From Trochalopteron elliotii (Eukaryota; Chordata; Aves; Passeriformes; Leiothrichidae): a DNA stretch of 64,000 bases. Location: contig JANPWX010000359.1 in the NCBI GenBank assembly GCA_024734555.1, positions 1,449,042 to 1,513,041 of the forward strand. Direction: 5' to 3'. The notes below the pieces were generated by a model. The model was not told the origin of the DNA, searched no databases, and saw nothing but the letters and a program-made list of their open reading frames with translations. Positions 22,959-36,119 of this stretch are shown here, in pieces (position 1 is the stretch's first letter; the number at the start of each line of letters is the position of its first letter). A program made the position numbers and the translations under genes.

Positions 22959-25900
22959 TGTAGGGGATATGACATTGTTTGGATTTTCTGAATCAAGCTG
23001 TTAGATGGCTAGAAAGTACTTGGCATTACAGCCAGGCTGTGATTTGGTGCCTTTCTTCCCCCAAAAGAGGCTTTGCGTTCTTTTTTCGGGTCTTGATTAA
23101 TCACAGAAAACAAGCTGGTTATGTTAATATATGATATGTTAATAAGTCTTCATCCTGTTTTATCTCATATTGTTAGTTTGTGCAGTGAGTGATAGGACTT
23201 TTAGATGGATTAAACCCATTCTTTCAAGATCCATTATTTGTTGGCTGCGATTTTTTAATTCAAATAAAAGAAGCTGTCTGATTCTGTTACAGAGATAGCA
23301 CAAACCTGGCTTAAAACTAGTTGAGGGTAGTGGCAAAGTACTTTCATGCTGGCCTTGAGGCGTGCAGGAAAATCAAAATGCTCTGAACACACTAGGAAAA
23401 TCTCTAATTTCATTCTCCATCCTCTAAATCAGTATTTTTTTCCTTTATAAACCATCATCTCTGGAAAATGCAAATGCTGCACTGAGAAGTTGCATACAGA
23501 ACCACAAATGGAAGTGGAGGGGGTGTGTGCTTCTTGTGTTCTCTGTTCAATACTTCTCTCATGTGTAAAAAATATAAAATATTTGTCCAGTTACTGTGGC
23601 TCATTCCTGAGTTGAAGAGGTCACATGTAATTAAAATGTGATAGAAATGTCTGTTTTATTTCAATTTGTGAGCAGAGAACAACTTTAAGAAACTGCACTG
23701 TGCACTGCCTCTGGCAGCAGAGGTGCCTTCAGAAATCCCTGTGTCACCAGACCTCGTGCTAGGTAACCCTGTCCCACACATTGTGCTGACAGATTTTGAC
23801 AGGGCTACAATATAACCTGAATCAGAGGAAATATAAAGGCTGGAAAAGAAATTTGATTCTTGAAACTTATTTTGAATCTATCAGGATTTGGTGATTTGAT
23901 TCATTGAGCAGCTACTAAACAAATTCTATTGTCAAAAGTAAGGAAGCTGAAACTCTTCCAGCGAAGTTAGGAGCACCAAGGAAGGAACTTCTTAAGCTTG
24001 TTTTATTTGCTTTAGGCTGCTTTTTTGTTTGTTTGCTGGTTGTAGTAGTAATGGATTTTTTTTCTTAGATTACATGAGAAAGGTAAAGATTTGCAGAATA
24101 TTCTGCAGGTAGGAACATTGGAAACATTTATGTACATTTCTAGATCCATTGCTAGCCAAGTTTGAAGCTTAAAGTAAACTGCCTAGATAGATTACTTTTA
24201 TTTTTTACATCCTTTCCCTTTTTTCCCCCCAAACTGTAACAAATTCTTAGATATCGAAGTAAGCATCACTGAGTTGCCAACTGAGCAACCAGTCCAGAGC
24301 TTTTGATCCAAAGACTTCCTCTACTAACTTCAGTGAACTGGAGAACAAACTTGGCAGGCAGAAACTAAATTTATGTCACAAAGTAATGCTACTTTCCCTG
24401 AGTATAACCTTATCTTTTGAGTGCATGTGCTCTTTCAATTAACTGTAAAGAATTCTGCTCCTCCAGCAGTAGAGCATCAATTCTTACATGATAAGCTGGT
24501 TGTGAAGCTCTCTTCTGAGAACTGGACTTATGCTACAGAATCATGAAACATTAGTCATGACTGCTTCCAGGCTACTTTATGTCATTAGGAAATTGGTTTC
24601 TCTTATTTTTAATTCAGGCTATTTAGCAGTAGGTGGCATCCTACTTTAAGATTAGAGTGAACTGTAGACTTCCTAGCATGTGTTTTCACTCAGTCTAGAA
24701 AGTTCTTAGAATTTCTTTTCTGTTTGTACTCATGTGAAGTATTACCAAGGAAAGACTATTTTGGCTTAAAGTAAACAGGAATGTGTATGAGTTCTGATGA
24801 GAGTACTATATACTGGAAACTTGCTAGTATCATGCAGTGAAAGTCCTAGTTGAAATTGAAATTTATTTTGCAAGACTCAGAGCAGACCTTTTTAAATCAG
24901 GAGAGATGAGCAAAATCAAATTATTAAAGGCTTTTCTGAGAAGCTGGATTGGTTTCAGCTTTCTCAGATGCTCATTGTGTTCTGTCTGCAGTACCAGTGG
25001 GAAGTGAAAATAATTAATCCTGAAAATTAGATTGAATGGCTGTTCAAAGCAATAAAAGGAAGCAAATTAATTGCTAGTATTGATACACTATCCTTAAGTC
25101 ATCTCACTCAATATCACAAAGTGTCAGATTATGTGCTTAGGTAGAAGCTAGTAAAAAAATATGACTCAGATGTGTTTAATGGAAAAAATCTAAAACAAAG
25201 TTTTGGGAGGAAAAGAGTTAGTGATAACTCTAAGTGATAATGCAGGAGGAAATTGGGGATATGGATGACAGGGAAATCAATCAGTAAGTGAAGCTAGTTT
25301 TGTGAACTCTTAATATGCTTCACCAGAATCCCTGTGACTTGGATTAGCTATTCTCTCTTCAGACTCAACAAAGATTGTCAGACCTGCTTTAAAAACGTTC
25401 CTAACATCCTCTTCCTACCCCCCCAGTCCCCCTCTGAGGTTTTTGTATATAGAAATACACTTCCAGTAGAATTTAAGTATAGATTGCTGAGGTATCCCTG
25501 AGAGTATTCTTTGAAATACTAGTGCTCACTCAAGTTCCCTGGGGACTACCAGGAGCAGGGAATATTTGAGACTCAATGTCCTGAACTGGGTGAGGTTCCT
25601 CTTTTCTTTTAGTATGTATTTATCTGTGTGGATTTGAGCCTGGACAGATTTACCTAACAGCTGCTCATTCTCTTTCTAATATGATAATTGTATCATGCTG
25701 AAAAGGAAGGATACTCAGTGCTGAAATGTTTTTGTATATCTGGCCCTTGTGATGCAAATAAGCAGCTTTTGTAATATTCAAAATCACATGGGTGCTCAAC
25801 ATAAAAAATATTTCATTTATTGTCTAATCTTTGCTCTTTAAGCTGATCACTTAGATTTTGCATAAGAGAGCAGCTCTGTTTTAATAAGTGGTAAAAGATT

Positions 25901-27812
25901 TAAGCTTTGTTAAATGTTCCATGAAAATGTACGAAGACATAAAAGGTGTTTAAACATTAGTTTGATATGAATTGCGTATTTAACTTCATTATAATAACTC
26001 ATTTGCTTAACATCATTCATGCACTTATGTAACCACCTGAATGTGGGCTGTGGAGAGACAGGTTTATTGAAATAATTTTTATGGCATACACTTTCTTCTC
26101 AGTATTTATATTTCTGAAAGGAAAATGTTACAGTAACATGATAGATCTTGGGCCAATGCACCTTGGGTATTGCTGTCTTTACAGTCTGCTTCATTACTGA
26201 TGTTTTTGTGAAATATATCACTTGCACATTCAATAAAAAACAATAACACTGGGTTACATGCTGTTCTGTACTGCAGATGAAGCCTTGCTTATGTTACACA
26301 GAGTGTTTGGTGAATAGGAACAGTACTTCTCAAATAAAATAATATCTTCCTGTTTAGGTTTAGCTCTTACTAATTTACTATCCAAAATCTAATAGAAATG
26401 GGACATGGGAATTTCAGTATGTGTAGGCTGTATAAAAATGATAATAATAATAAAGAAAATATAAAATGAGTTGCTGTGAGACAACACGTGCAAAGCACAT
26501 AAGGGAGAACAAAACCCCAATTTTAGTGTCAATTTTATGTTTAGACCATAGCTGGACATAAAACATGTTATCTTTTGCCATTTTCAACTGTTACATAATC
26601 GTTGAAACACTTTCTTTAGGTCTTTAAGGAAAGAGAATGGATTGTTTGCTTAACAACATCTAAATAAAACTGCTAAAAAAGACTCTTCTTTGCTAAAAGA
26701 ATTCTGTGTATATCTAAAACTTAATTATTAAAGCCACAATACAGCCAAGTGAATTAAGTAATCAAATCTGGGTAGTATTATTTCATGTTTAGGTTGTTGT
26801 TTTTTTTTTAATGTTCATCTGATCTGGGTCCGTGACACCTGCAGTGACAGCAATAGATCCAGTGGGAACTCACAAAATGTGTATGTTGTATAATGCTTAA
26901 AGCAAAGGACTGGAAGCTGTGTTGAATCTCCAGTGCCATCTGTATAATAACACCAGGAGAGACCTAGGCTTTTTGTCTATTCAGGAGCTTTAGAACATAT
27001 TAGTAATCAGGTCATGCTGTGGCTGGAGGCAAACATTGACCACAGTCCTGGAAAAATGCATGTTGAGGGTTTAATACTTGAGTATGCCTATCTTACAAAA
27101 TACACTGCAGCAGGTGCTAAAGGTATTTCACTTAATAGAGCTTAATGTTAAGCATATTACCAGTCCTATATTAGTATATGTTTTAAATGTTCTGCTGAAT
27201 TAGCTCTGGAGAACATTAAGCTTGTGCTTACAGTACTAGAGCATTGATTCCAAGTTCCTTTTCAGAAAAGTAAGTTTAGAAAAAAAGCACGTACTTACCT
27301 AAGCACAAGTTGTATTCAAAATATTTGCAAGTCGTGTATAAGTGGGTCAAAATACGCTCATACAAGCCCCTTTCCTGTAATTCAACCTGTAGTCAGTAAA
27401 AATATTTATTTGAACAAATTTCTGCTAGTTATAATATTCAGAGTAGCATATTGCCCAATGGAAATGGAGGCACATCTAGCTGTGAAAATAATTTCCAACT
27501 CCTCTACCACGTTTTTATAACCCAAAACCACATGAAAGACGGAACTGGTTATCAACCAGCAGGTTGTTAGCTTGTATTTTCACCTGAGAAAGCAGTTGGT
27601 CCAAATTAATATTTCAAATAATATTTTTCAAGTTAATTCTTTCCAGAATCTTTCACATGCTTCTTTTATTCTCATTAAAATTGCTTCACGTTACTTGAGG
27701 TAAAGCTGCTCTTTTAGTAATGTAACTACACTGAAGGATAATGGGCCAGATCATGTATGATGCAAAGGCCAAACTTCCAAAGTGTTTAGGGTCTGACTCC
27801 ATCCTCCTTCAG
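22959..27812. other. AT-rich unique DNA, no gene recognised
   Basis: Nearly 5 kb without an ORF of 60 codons or more, repeat family or RNA gene that I can recognise. A short (ATA)n run lies at 26441-26453. Confidence 0.6.
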
Positions 27813-27955
27813 CAGCTGTTGCTGGATGGCTGAAGAAGTTCCTGCCCCAATCACTCATCTCTGTTGTCTGCTGGTTTGTCCTGCATTGCCTGGCATGGTA
27901 GTCCTTGGAGCAGCCTGCCTCACTCATATTTATCTACATGGGCTGGATAAGCAAG
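27813..27955 (+). other. Exon-like segment (143 bp), open frame, both splice sites
   Basis: The segment is preceded by a pyrimidine-rich acceptor (TCCTCCTTCAG, AG at 27811-27812) and followed by a strong donor, CAAG|GTGAGG. It is more GC-rich than its surroundings. One frame, entered at the second base, is open for 47 codons; the other two forward frames contain stops. The peptide is rich in Leu and Cys and resembles no family I know. It may be an lncRNA exon, an unannotated coding exon or chance. The two good splice sites plus the composition shift make it one of the better exon candidates in the window. Confidence 0.2.
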
Positions 27956-30900
27956 GTGAGGGAATGATTACAGGGAGATATTAAGACTGAGGACAGGGAG
28001 AATGGGAGTCCTGATGGCTATAAATAATTTGCTTCATGCACAGTGGAGGAGAAAGTGAGAATAACTCCTCATGTCTCCATTGGGACTTACAGAAAAAAAC
28101 AAGTGATCCTCAAGAGGCGAAATTACACAAGGCAAATAAACATTTTTGTAAATCCTCTACCTTTCCCACCTTCCTCTTTAAGCACCTAAAAACCTTTAAA
28201 AATTTGATCTTTAGTTGTAAGTACATTGAACTCAAGGTTCAAGGTACTCAGGTTTTACCTGACTGTAATTGAAGTTTGAACAGGCTGAACTGATCCTTGC
28301 CCTTTATTTTATGCCCTTGCCCTTTGTCAATATGATAGAGATCTCAACTGAGATATGAGAAGATTCTCTACTGTAATTCTCATAATTCTCTAATCTATTC
28401 ATCATAAAATGCTTTAGTAAAGATACAAATATGCCAAAGATAAACAAAAAGTAAATGCAAAAATTATTTCATGTCTTTTTCAGAGTAAGAAAATGTGGTA
28501 ATATTTAATGTGAAATGCAATGGTTATCTGTGTTTTGGTTTAAACAATGAAAATCCGAATGCAATCTTATGTTTTGTGCTATTTTAGGTAGGATAAGAGG
28601 CCCAAATATCAGAGGTGTTAGAATAAGCTTGTTACTATGTGAAGTTGAATGAGATGAGGTCTTAAGAGAAGGACATCAATATTTAGCAGCTATGACAAAT
28701 GTAGAATATTCATTCCAGAGTCAGGAAGTGTACTCAAATATTCCAAATTTGGAAGACACGTTCAGAGTTTTGAAATTAAATGTTTGTGAAGAGCAACAGA
28801 ATTGGTCAAAAAGCTATTACAGCAAATCTGAGAACCAGTATAAATTAGTAAACTTTGTGTGTCCTGTCAAAGACAGAATTAATTCCAAAGGGAGGTTCGC
28901 AGTTATTAGGTAACAACTTAGACTTTTTATTCTGTTCTTCTCAGTTCTGTACAAGAAAAATACTAAATGAAAATGATAGAATAAGGCAATAGGACTCTCC
29001 TTTTACTTATCTAACAACCCACTATTCTGTCTAAACTTGAGTTCCAAACTGAAAGCTTCAGCTCACTCTGCATTTCATTCCACATTATCTGATCCCACTA
29101 AATTGCTAGATAGAATAATTCCCACCTTTGCTGTTTGACACTAGATCAAATACATGACTGCGATCACAGGTTTCTGTTCCTTAGTATGAAGCAAATTAAT
29201 TTAGTTTAAACCTTAATCTGAAGAGGTTTTTAGCCCAAGAAGCAGAATGAGATGTTATTTCTTGGGAAATAAACGTGCTTCAAAACACTTGGGAAACATT
29301 TTCCATGGCCAAGAAATCTCAAAACAAAACTTATAAAATGCCCGTGGATTTTATATTGTTCAGTTATTATGAGCTTGGAAGAAGCTGTGAGCTTTTTTCA
29401 GGACAATGGCTACATTATCTATTTTAATGTTTTAATTTCAGCTCTTCATGGGACAAAAAGTGCTGACACAAATTCTGTACTGAGCTTTAAACTGCACTGT
29501 AACAGCAAATGCCATCCTAGATAAAAGATTAGTCTTGAAAATTGTACCAAGAATATACCAACCAGTCTATGCAAAAAGGATAAGGATATTAATTCAATCT
29601 GACTAGGAGTAGATTATACTATAAATAGGACTCTGAGGCTGCATCTACTGCAAGGCTGGTCATTTCCTACGAAATCCATTGCATGTGTATTTACCCTAAT
29701 CCTGTAATATGATCCTCTGTCTAATCCTTACACCCACCTTTTATGCCATACTAATTTTCCTATGCAGAGAGCTCTGCATACCTGAGGCTTTACTTGTTCA
29801 GATCCATTGTGGGATCAGAGCACTGCTTATAGATGGCACATATAAAAGTATAAGGAAGATGTTATATAGAAATTAAGCTAATAGAGGATTGACACACCAT
29901 TAACTCCCAAATTCTTTGAAATATTGAAAAAAATTGGGACAGATCAAAATCTAAACAAAAACAATTCTTCAGGTTCAAAGTGTCATGCAGACTATTTTGC
30001 AGTGTATTTTGGACCTGACTGGAGTTCAAGATTCATCTCTTCAGACAAAATCCAAAAATAATCTGTTTCTGCTTTGTTGGGGGTTTGCTGGAAGAAGAGC
30101 ACAGAAAAACTAGAAAGATATGACTGCAGCATAAAATTCCCCTTAATTCTTATTTCCACATTCTCACAACTGTTTCAGTTACAGACAAAATTGCTGTATT
30201 TTTCTTTTTTCTTTTCTTTCTTTTTTCCTGGCCTGTGCATGATTAAGCATTGCTTGAATCTTGCTGTTCATTCTTAGACCTGGTGTACTACCCACTCTTC
30301 TCTCCCTTGATTTCATCTCCTCCTACTTAAACCCTGTTTTGCCTGTTGTCACGTGTGTTGCACAACAGATTTAGTCTAAAGCTCTGTCCTGTGCCAAACA
30401 TGGCAACTTTTCACCTGTTAGATGTTTCCTTATCTGTCTACTTCTGTAGGATTTCTTTGCCAATTCTTTGCATTAGTCATTGAGACTCTTTTTCTCAAAA
30501 ACTTCTTTCCTGCTGTCTTCCTTCTCTATCCCTTTGCAGTGCTCCTCTTTGCAAATGTCTAACTCAAAGTACACATTCAGAGAAGGCACTTTTATGAAAA
30601 TCTCTCCAAAATAAGGGAGTAAGATATATGTTTTTCTTATAAGGATGAAAACAGAGTAGTTTGTTTAATTTATTTGTGAAGATTTGGAGTACCTTCTAGA
30701 TAGAGAAACATTACTTCTGACTACTGAAGTATCTGCTGGTTCTGTTTAAATGGCCTCATGAGAAGAACAACTAATGAAACTCTTATTAAGATGGGAAAGA
30801 AGTTGATGAGTTGAAGAAGATTAAAAAGCAAATCAATCAGTATTAAGGCTGATCTGTTACAGCCTTCATGGATCAAGTTAGACTCTTGTTTCTTAATTAC

Positions 30901-31297
30901 TTGCAGTTTAACTCTTGTCTTCTGCAGAACTTGTTATATAGAAATAAGATTTTCTGCAAAACAAAAGGTTTTGGATGATTTCTTGTGTTTTCAGCTTTTT
31001 CAATTTATTTTTGAACAATCATACAATTGATTTAAGTGAGAAGAAAATTCAGTTTTCACTGGTATAATAGAAAACTTATGCAATCTGAACTGTAGTTAAC
31101 AAAAGTTTTAAATAAAATCTGTGGAAAATAGCACCTTTCTTATATTTCTGAAAGGGTGTATGTACTTCATAGCTTTACCAATTTTACCTTGTCTAGTTGA
31201 TGCAAGGATTCTTGAAGAAAGTCTAACCCACTTTAAATATTTTTTAAATCAGTCTTTCTTTTTTTTCCCATGTCCGCTTCACTCCTTCTCCCATTAG
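27956..31297. other. AT-rich unique DNA, no gene recognised
   Basis: Only short ORFs up to 78 codons (28036-28272, plus) with no recognisable motifs. A pyrimidine tract at 30199-30227 is listed separately. The block 30281-30560 is pyrimidine-leaning but matches no repeat I know. Confidence 0.55.
30199..30227 (+). repeat. Pyrimidine (T/C) tract
   Basis: A run of T with scattered C, about 29 bp long. No AG follows closely enough to make a convincing splice acceptor, so it is treated as low-complexity sequence. Confidence 0.75.
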
Positions 31298-31374
31298 GAA
31301 AGGTATTATTACATTCAGTGGTCTGATAAATTTATTGTTGCCTCATCTATCTCTTGGCAAAGCATTTGATGTTG
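31298..31374 (+). other. Exon-like segment (77 bp) with strong splice sites
   Basis: Upstream lies a long polypyrimidine stretch (about 31253-31292) ending CCATTAG (AG at 31296-31297). Downstream is a consensus donor, TTG|GTGAGT. Both are close to vertebrate consensus. The 77-bp interior is open in one frame, with one base before the first full codon and 25 codons free of stops; the other two forward frames contain stops. The predicted peptide is hydrophobic and unlike any family I recognise. This is the best-formed internal exon candidate on the plus strand, but it is not evidence of a gene without transcript support. Confidence 0.25.
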
Positions 31375-34300
31375 GTGAGTCTATACTTATACTAATAAAC
31401 CAACTTGAGGTTTTTAAAATGCATTTACACTTTATAGACAGGTATTTTGGACCTATAGTAATATATTTTAGAGTTAAACGTGTTTTTCTCTAACAATTTG
31501 GGAATTTTCTTAAGCTACTGTTCGACATTTTAATGATACATCAAATACATTTATCTCTGTGATCACTGTATTTACAGTCTTCTATGGCAAAGATTAAAGA
31601 CCTCAAGGTACCTTTAAAGTATATATCAATTAAGGTCACGTACTATGTGTATTGAAGTAGAAGGTACATTTGACCTGCCATAAGTTTTAATCCTGAATCA
31701 TTTCTGTGTAAAATGATGCTAAAATTTAAGTCCACATGCAGTTATTGTCTAGATATTATGAAAGATACTACAAAATATGCTGATTATACTTATGTAATGG
31801 GGAGAATTTCAGTTTTCCCTGTTAGGAGTTTTCTAAAGCAAAATTTAACATCTGACTTCAAGTTATTGCTGTTGACTTCTGCAAAGCATCACTTGCCAAT
31901 TGCAGCTTAGAGAAAATGTGCTGTTACTGTTAACACCCAAACAAGCCATATAATTGAGTGATATTTATATTTACCATCAAAACCCCTAAATATCAGAGAA
32001 TTTTCACCTATGTCTCTCTAGGAGGACTTTTTTGGTAGATAAATTAGATGTCAGGTCTAATTTATATATTAATATAAAGGTCTATTAAAAGTACATACAT
32101 CATAGCACTAATTTTTTATGTCTTTATGATATGAAGTGATTAGAAATACTTGTACATTATGAGCTTGGAAATTTCTAATGTTTTTAACTTGTTTTAGACA
32201 TTAATCTTACATTTTAATATGAGGTTTTCACTTTTTAAAATGCAGTAAAATCTAAGACAAAAGAAGGAATAAGACCCAGTAATGCCACCCAGGCTTTTTA
32301 TTAATGAATCCTCTGTCAAGGCAATTGCACTGAAAAAACTGAAGATGACATGTAGTGAAGTACTATTCTGTTTCCTTTTAAGTTTTCTGTGTCTTGGTAG
32401 TCTTTCGTGACTTGCAGTGATTTATAACAAACAAAGTTGCAGTCACTTCCTGCTCTCTTGTCACTTCATGGATGGTCACTAAAATCTTAATTCACATCAG
32501 CACCACAGCACTGCTAGGGACCAGCATAGCTGTACTGCTTAATTGTTTCAGCATTGTCTGTGGTGGTTTGCAAGTCAGAAATACCAATAAAGTAAAACCA
32601 GCTGGTGTGTCTCATCCTGCTCTTTATTGCACTGGTGCAAGTCAGGAAAAATGTGCCTGAGTCATGCGAGTTATTTCGGTGATGTTGAAGAAGCTTAAGC
32701 ACAATATAAACTGTGCTCAAAAATATTGTGTAAAAAACAGAAGAAATTATTTTAGACTGATCTGGTTTAGGGATTTTAAAATAAGCATACTTATGAAGGA
32801 ATTTGTTCTGCCTTTGGAGTTGCTTTTTAATAATGGTATTTAGAATTCAATCATGAAATTTAGGTAGGTATTTCCCAGTGTTCAGGGGATATCTGCATGG
32901 AAGCATGGTAGCACAATTTCTAATTAACTTGGAGTGATCTGTGGGAGGAATCACTTTTTACATCTGCATGTAGGAAGATGATGTTTAAGGCTTAAGAGAA
33001 AATCCCATACCTAGAGCTGTGGTTGTGATAATTCTGTGTTCAAAGCATTCTTCTATGTCTCTTATACAATCAGTATCACCTCTTAAACTTTTGGACTGAG
33101 TTCTCCTTTACTTTCTCTGAGCACACTCCTGACGTGCAAATAATTCTGGTATCATACTCTTTGAATTCAAGCAGATAAAGGGTAATGGATTACATTTTAT
33201 AATGAAAACATTTTAAATTTTAGGTCATGAATAAGTGAGGGTCTGATATTATTATAAAGAATATTCGCAACAGCTATTTTGATATTCACGAAGTGAATTC
33301 ATTCCTTTTCTAAAGAAATAATTTGGAACAAAATTAGCACTCCTTGTTAACAGGTGAAGTGAATTGGCCACTTATTTTGAGGTATAGAATAGTTTACAAC
33401 ATCCTTTAACATCAGCGTTGCCTCTAATGCCACAGTGAGGGTAAAAGGCTTATGATGCCTTTCATACTCAGGAAACACAAAGTAAGCCATTACAATTCCT
33501 CAATCTCTTCTGAATTTAGCTTTCTTTTAATCTTTATTTGACTGCAACAATTTTTAAGAAGAAAATACCTATTTAGTTAACCATAAGGTTCGTCACCAGA
33601 ATTGTAAGGTAGCTACTTTTACTTTTTATTTAACATTAGTAGTACTATTTTTATTGGTTTTGACTTTAATTTGCTAGGGATTTTGGTTTTGCTTTCTGAT
33701 GAAAGTCAAACTCCACTCAAAACAAAACAGATATTGTTTTTTCAGCTTTGGAAGCTAATTCTGTTCATAGAGGTACACTTCTCCTTTATGCATTTTTTTT
33801 CCAATAAACAATAATTATTCTTTCCCCACATGATGGTGCTCAATTAATGTTGGAGCAACTGAGTGTCTTCTTAATTCCTTGTTGTTTGAAATGTGGTTCA
33901 GTAACTTTCTGAATGCTATCCCATCTCTTAAAAAACAACTGCTAATTTGTTTCTAGGTTTATCAGAGGTTTTTGTGAAATTTTGTCGTTACATGAACATT
34001 AACCATATTTACACAATCCTTGGTGAATTATGATTCAGAAATTTTATGATCTTATTAATTTTGAGATCTGATAGTCTATTCACCATTGAACCATTTTTTT
34101 GATTTGACAACAGAGCTACCTTTGTCTTAATTAATTTTCTGCTTTGTATAAAATAAGAGACAGCATCTTCTCTCTTTATATATCCAATAGACATGTGAAA
34201 CGTGGATCTGTGAACGTATGAAGAGCTTTCTAACCATAAAAAACCAAATGAATATTGTAGAAATCATTAGTCTACTTTGTTGAGCAATATGTATAATGTA

Positions 34301-34979
34301 ATTAAACCTTATCCATGATTACCTATATATTTCAAAAGGAAACAAAAGCATAAATTGCAGCCTAATGCGATGGTGATATCAGTATAATTAAACCCTGTGC
34401 ATCTACCACAGAGCTTTTTCAGTTCCTTAGTGAACGGCATGTCTCTGAACATTAGGTTTGCATCCTTTAACACTAAGAAGAAATGAGGCTTTTGCCAAAA
34501 TGTTTCAAGGGTGTCTGCCAGGAGCAGAGAAAAAGTGAGCTTTGAATCTTTTACTTCATTCACAGTACCATCATGTATGTATTTTTCTGTTTGCTTGCAA
34601 CTTCTTCCAGTTCATAGGAACTTTGTCTCCTCCTGAGCCAGAGGTGCTGGCTTTGCATTTAAACTTCAGTCTAAACTGTCCCTTGTTTGTCAGAGTTTTA
34701 ATTATGCAGCTCTGTTCTTGAAAAGTTCTGTTCTTGGCTTATGCACAACAAAAGGCAGGAGCCAGCATTTCTTGAAGCACGACAATCATTTATCAGGATA
34801 ATATTCTTAACACACACCACTTCAGACTAAATTAGCCTGTTCATGGCAGATGAACAGCAGGTTGCCATTATTTGCCATTTCCTAGTATTTTCAGGCTTTT
34901 TCATAATTCCTTTTTTTCCACTGGATGCCAAGGTTAACAAACAAATAAGTGGGTGGCAATTTCAAGCACAAAAGTAAGC

Positions 34980-35060
34980 TGCAGGAAGTCCTTGTTAATT
35001 TGATTTTCATTAGCTGCTTTCATTTGCATAATTGTAGCAGGTAAGTTGAGGTCAAATGAT
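34980..35060. promoter_or_regulatory. Candidate conserved regulatory block
   Basis: Within about 80 bp lie a GTTAATTTGATTTTCATTAG run with two TAAT/ATTA cores, an octamer-like ATTTGCATAATT, a perfect donor-like CAG|GTAAGT at 35041, and AGGTCA just beyond it. Clusters of this kind (homeodomain, POU, nuclear-receptor half site) are typical of developmental enhancers in gene deserts. The co-occurrence is seen; conservation and function are guesses. Confidence 0.2.
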
Positions 35061-36071
35061 TATGTCAGGGAACTTCTCCTAACTTCTTGCTTTACAAGGT
35101 AATTCATGATATTGTGGAATATAAATAACAAAATTTGGGAAAAGTTCTGTTGGTGAAATCATAAATGAGGTAAAGTTATGTGTAAAAATACTACAGCATG
35201 TTGCTACTTGCATATATTCTGTGTGAAACTCTGCCCATGCCCACATTTCTGGGTAACAAGTAATAATATAGATTATGGCATGCCTCACAGTGTAATGTGC
35301 TATGTTGAGTGCCCAAGTAGCTGTGGATAAGTATGGGGAAATGTATGGCTGAGATTTTATTTATATACTGCTAAGTAATTTGAAGTGGCAAACCTTATTT
35401 TCTTAGACAGTCCTTCTGGTCTAAACTGTAAACCCCTGAGTAAACTTCATTTGCAATCTCTGGATGCTCATGGCATGCTGAAGAGTAGCAGCAGTGCTGT
35501 TAGTTCTTAATTTCTCAGATTTGGTACTGTTTATCTGTAACTCTTATCTCTATATTTCTAAATATATTTATGCTTTTGAATTCAGCAAAATGCTTCAGAG
35601 TGAAAAAGACAGGAATATAGGGAGTGGGCTATTTACTGAAATTGGATGTAGATTTATACACAAAAATCAAAGTTAGATTCTGACCCTCGCTTTCCTGTCC
35701 TTGCCAGCAAAAATAAGTATTATGTTAGGCACTATGTCCAGATATCCCAGATATTAGAAATAAATACAGCAAAATTGAAAACTTGTTTGTTGAAACGAGA
35801 TAAAAATAGCCTGGATTTGTATTTTAATTTTCCTTAAACATAAAAAAAAAGTCAGTGACTATTCAGAATCCCTAGTTGGTTTTTCATTTAAAGCTTAAAA
35901 ATAATTTTCCAGGATTTGACTGCAAACTTTTAGCTGCTCATTTTACCTCCCTTTTACATATGCTTAGCTTTTGTCTGCTTTTCTTATCTATTTCTTCTTT
36001 GCTTACCAAAATTTCAGCCTGTTAAATGTCTGTTTTGAGCAACCTTAAGCTTCTGTGTTTTGCAGTTAACT

Positions 36072-36119
36072 CTCTGAAGTACCTATTAAGTGCCTATAGT
36101 CTCTGAAGTTTCTATTAAG
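36072..36119. repeat. Local tandem duplication, 29-bp period
   Basis: CTCTGAAGTACCTATTAAG at 36072-36090 recurs as CTCTGAAGTTTCTATTAAG at 36101-36119, with two mismatches in 19 bp. It looks like a small, moderately old duplication. Confidence 0.7.
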
